This document shows positions 63,112-64,000 of a stretch of DNA of 64,000 nt, piece by piece. The translations under genes and the position numbers were made by a program. How positions within the stretch are numbered: the stretch's first letter is position 1; every line of letters starts with the position of its first letter. Under the pieces are notes generated by a model, which saw only the letters and a program-made list of their open reading frames with translations, searched no databases and was not told the origin of the DNA. Source of the stretch: an uncultured Lachnospiraceae bacterium (GTDB lineage: Bacteria; Bacillota; Clostridia; Lachnospirales; Lachnospiraceae); contig CALWLY010000002.1 of assembly GCA_944381635.1 (NCBI GenBank), positions 1 through 64,000 on the forward strand, given 5' to 3'.

Positions 63112-64000
63112 ATGAAAACACCTAAGAAAAAAACGAAAAAGCAGAGTAAAGGTAGACAGGGAGGATTTCCTGTTTTTTCCCTGATTGGATTGACTGCTAT
63201 TATTCTGGCACTGTCGCAGAAGATTCCGCTTGCTAATACAGCAGGCGATCATGGAAGCGCTTATTATTCTGTTGTTTTGGACTTTAACCTGCTTCTTTTT
63301 GTTATCTGCGGCGCCGGATTGATGCCTGCAGTAAAGAAAATGGTAAACAGCCGACGAATACGCGGACAATTTAAAAATGCCGGGAGAACCTTTTATGCCT
63401 CCCTTCTATACAGTTTGCTCACAGGCATACTATTAGGAGTCCTGTCATGGTTTGCCTCGGATTTTCTGGCGGAGTACCTTTTCAGTATGCCGCTTGCATC
63501 TGTCGTGTTTAAATGTGCAGCTCCTATAGCGCTTATAGTAGGAATCTGTTTCATTTTGCAGGGATATTTTTCCGGAATGGGAACCACGGTCCCCGGTGCA
63601 TTGACCAGAACAGTCGGTTTCATTGCTTTGTTCGCTTTCAGTTTTCTGTTCATACCGCTGTTAGGTAATTATGGGGAGAAAATAGGCGCGCTTTTGAGAA
63701 ACAGTGATTATCAGGCAGCCTATGCTGCTGCCGGAGGTGTCATAGCTTTGCTTGCAGGCGTATTGATTTCTCTGCTGCTGCTTTTTGTTATTTTTATGAT
63801 GTTCCGTTCGGTGTTTGAAAAGCGGGCTCAAAAAGAAAATTCCCGTTATCTGGAAAATTACAGGAATCTTTTTGTTTCTCTGATGAGCAATGCTTTGCCT
63901 TTTATACTCTGTCTGCTTCCTTTAGCGCTGTCCAGAATTATGGAACCGGTACTTTTTATGAATCTGACAGAGGAGTCCCTTCATGATACAGCTCTGACGG
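63112..64000 (+). CDS. MOP/SpoVB-like flippase family membrane protein (partial, runs off the window)
   Basis: An open frame from ATG 63112 to the window end without stop, 296 codons so far. A very basic N-terminus (KTPKKKTKKQSKGR) is followed by at least six hydrophobic helices. The segment GYFSGMGTTVPGALTRTVGFIALFAFSFLFIPLLGNYGEKIGAL resembles the RGYFQGM-T-VP motif of polysaccharide exporters of the SpoVB/MurJ type. The ribosome binding site is weak (GAGTGAG). I am fairly sure of the family, not of the substrate. Confidence 0.65.
   Translation, partial: MKTPKKKTKKQSKGRQGGFPVFSLIGLTAIILALSQKIPLANTAGDHGSAYYSVVLDFNLLLFVICGAGLMPAVKKMVNSRRIRGQFKNAGRTFYASLLYSLLTGILLGVLSWFASDFLAEYLFSMPLASVVFKCAAPIALIVGICFILQGYFSGMGTTVPGALTRTVGFIALFAFSFLFIPLLGNYGEKIGALLRNSDYQAAYAAAGGVIALLAGVLISLLLLFVIFMMFRSVFEKRAQKENSRYLENYRNLFVSLMSNALPFILCLLPLALSRIMEPVLFMNLTEESLHDTALT

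Overview
The window reads as chromosome of a low-to-mid-GC, Gram-positive, strictly anaerobic endospore former, most likely a Lachnospiraceae member close to Blautia. This rests on a T-box in front of leuS, the yqfC-yqfD sporulation pair, promoters matching the SigE and SigK mother-cell consensus, superoxide reductase, an NfnAB-type transhydrogenase, formyl-THF synthetase plus FolD, and a probable Re-citrate synthase next to isocitrate dehydrogenase. I see no tRNA, rRNA, CRISPR array, IS transposase or phage structural gene.

Left part (1-17.5 kb): palindromic repeats at the edge; an EF-G-like GTPase whose nucleotide-specificity motif is changed; an unknown membrane protein; a compact cluster of radical SAM protein, UroD/MtaA-like protein fused to a thioredoxin-like domain, and CobW-type GTPase, facing a PocR/AraC regulator; leuS with its T-box; desulfoferrodoxin; and a Gld-like ABC exporter (ATPase, fused GldF-GldG, DUF4340-type partner).

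Centre (17.5-31.6 kb), the most interesting part: three neighbouring transcription units (an unknown two-gene operon, a cysteine-rich small protein, and a subtilisin-like protease) each carry a sequence matching SigE or SigK promoters. The protease gene is split exactly at its oxyanion-hole motif (AAG | NNG) by 11,517 bp. That insert holds its own SigA promoter with a FabT-like operator, fabD, fabG, accB, accC, an accD-accA fusion, a FabK-like flavoprotein, dus, a small ORF and three tandem serine recombinases. Joining the two ends at the shared GGG restores an in-frame protease of 302 residues. I propose a skin-like element, excised in the mother cell during sporulation, that carries part of the fatty-acid synthesis pathway.

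Right part (31.6-64 kb): core metabolism and housekeeping. It holds probable Re-citrate synthase, a GntR regulator with a perfect palindromic operator, and isocitrate dehydrogenase (the route to 2-oxoglutarate); GtrA; an ABC-F ATPase; Rex; NAD(P)HX repair; alanine racemase with MazF and a possible 40-codon ORF between them; a CNNM/CorC protein; YebC; MetY; TepA and FtsK/SpoIIIE; Fhs and FolD; NfnAB; two zinc-ribbon membrane proteins; RlmH; YqfC-YqfD-PhoH-YbeY; and a MOP-like flippase cut by the window end.
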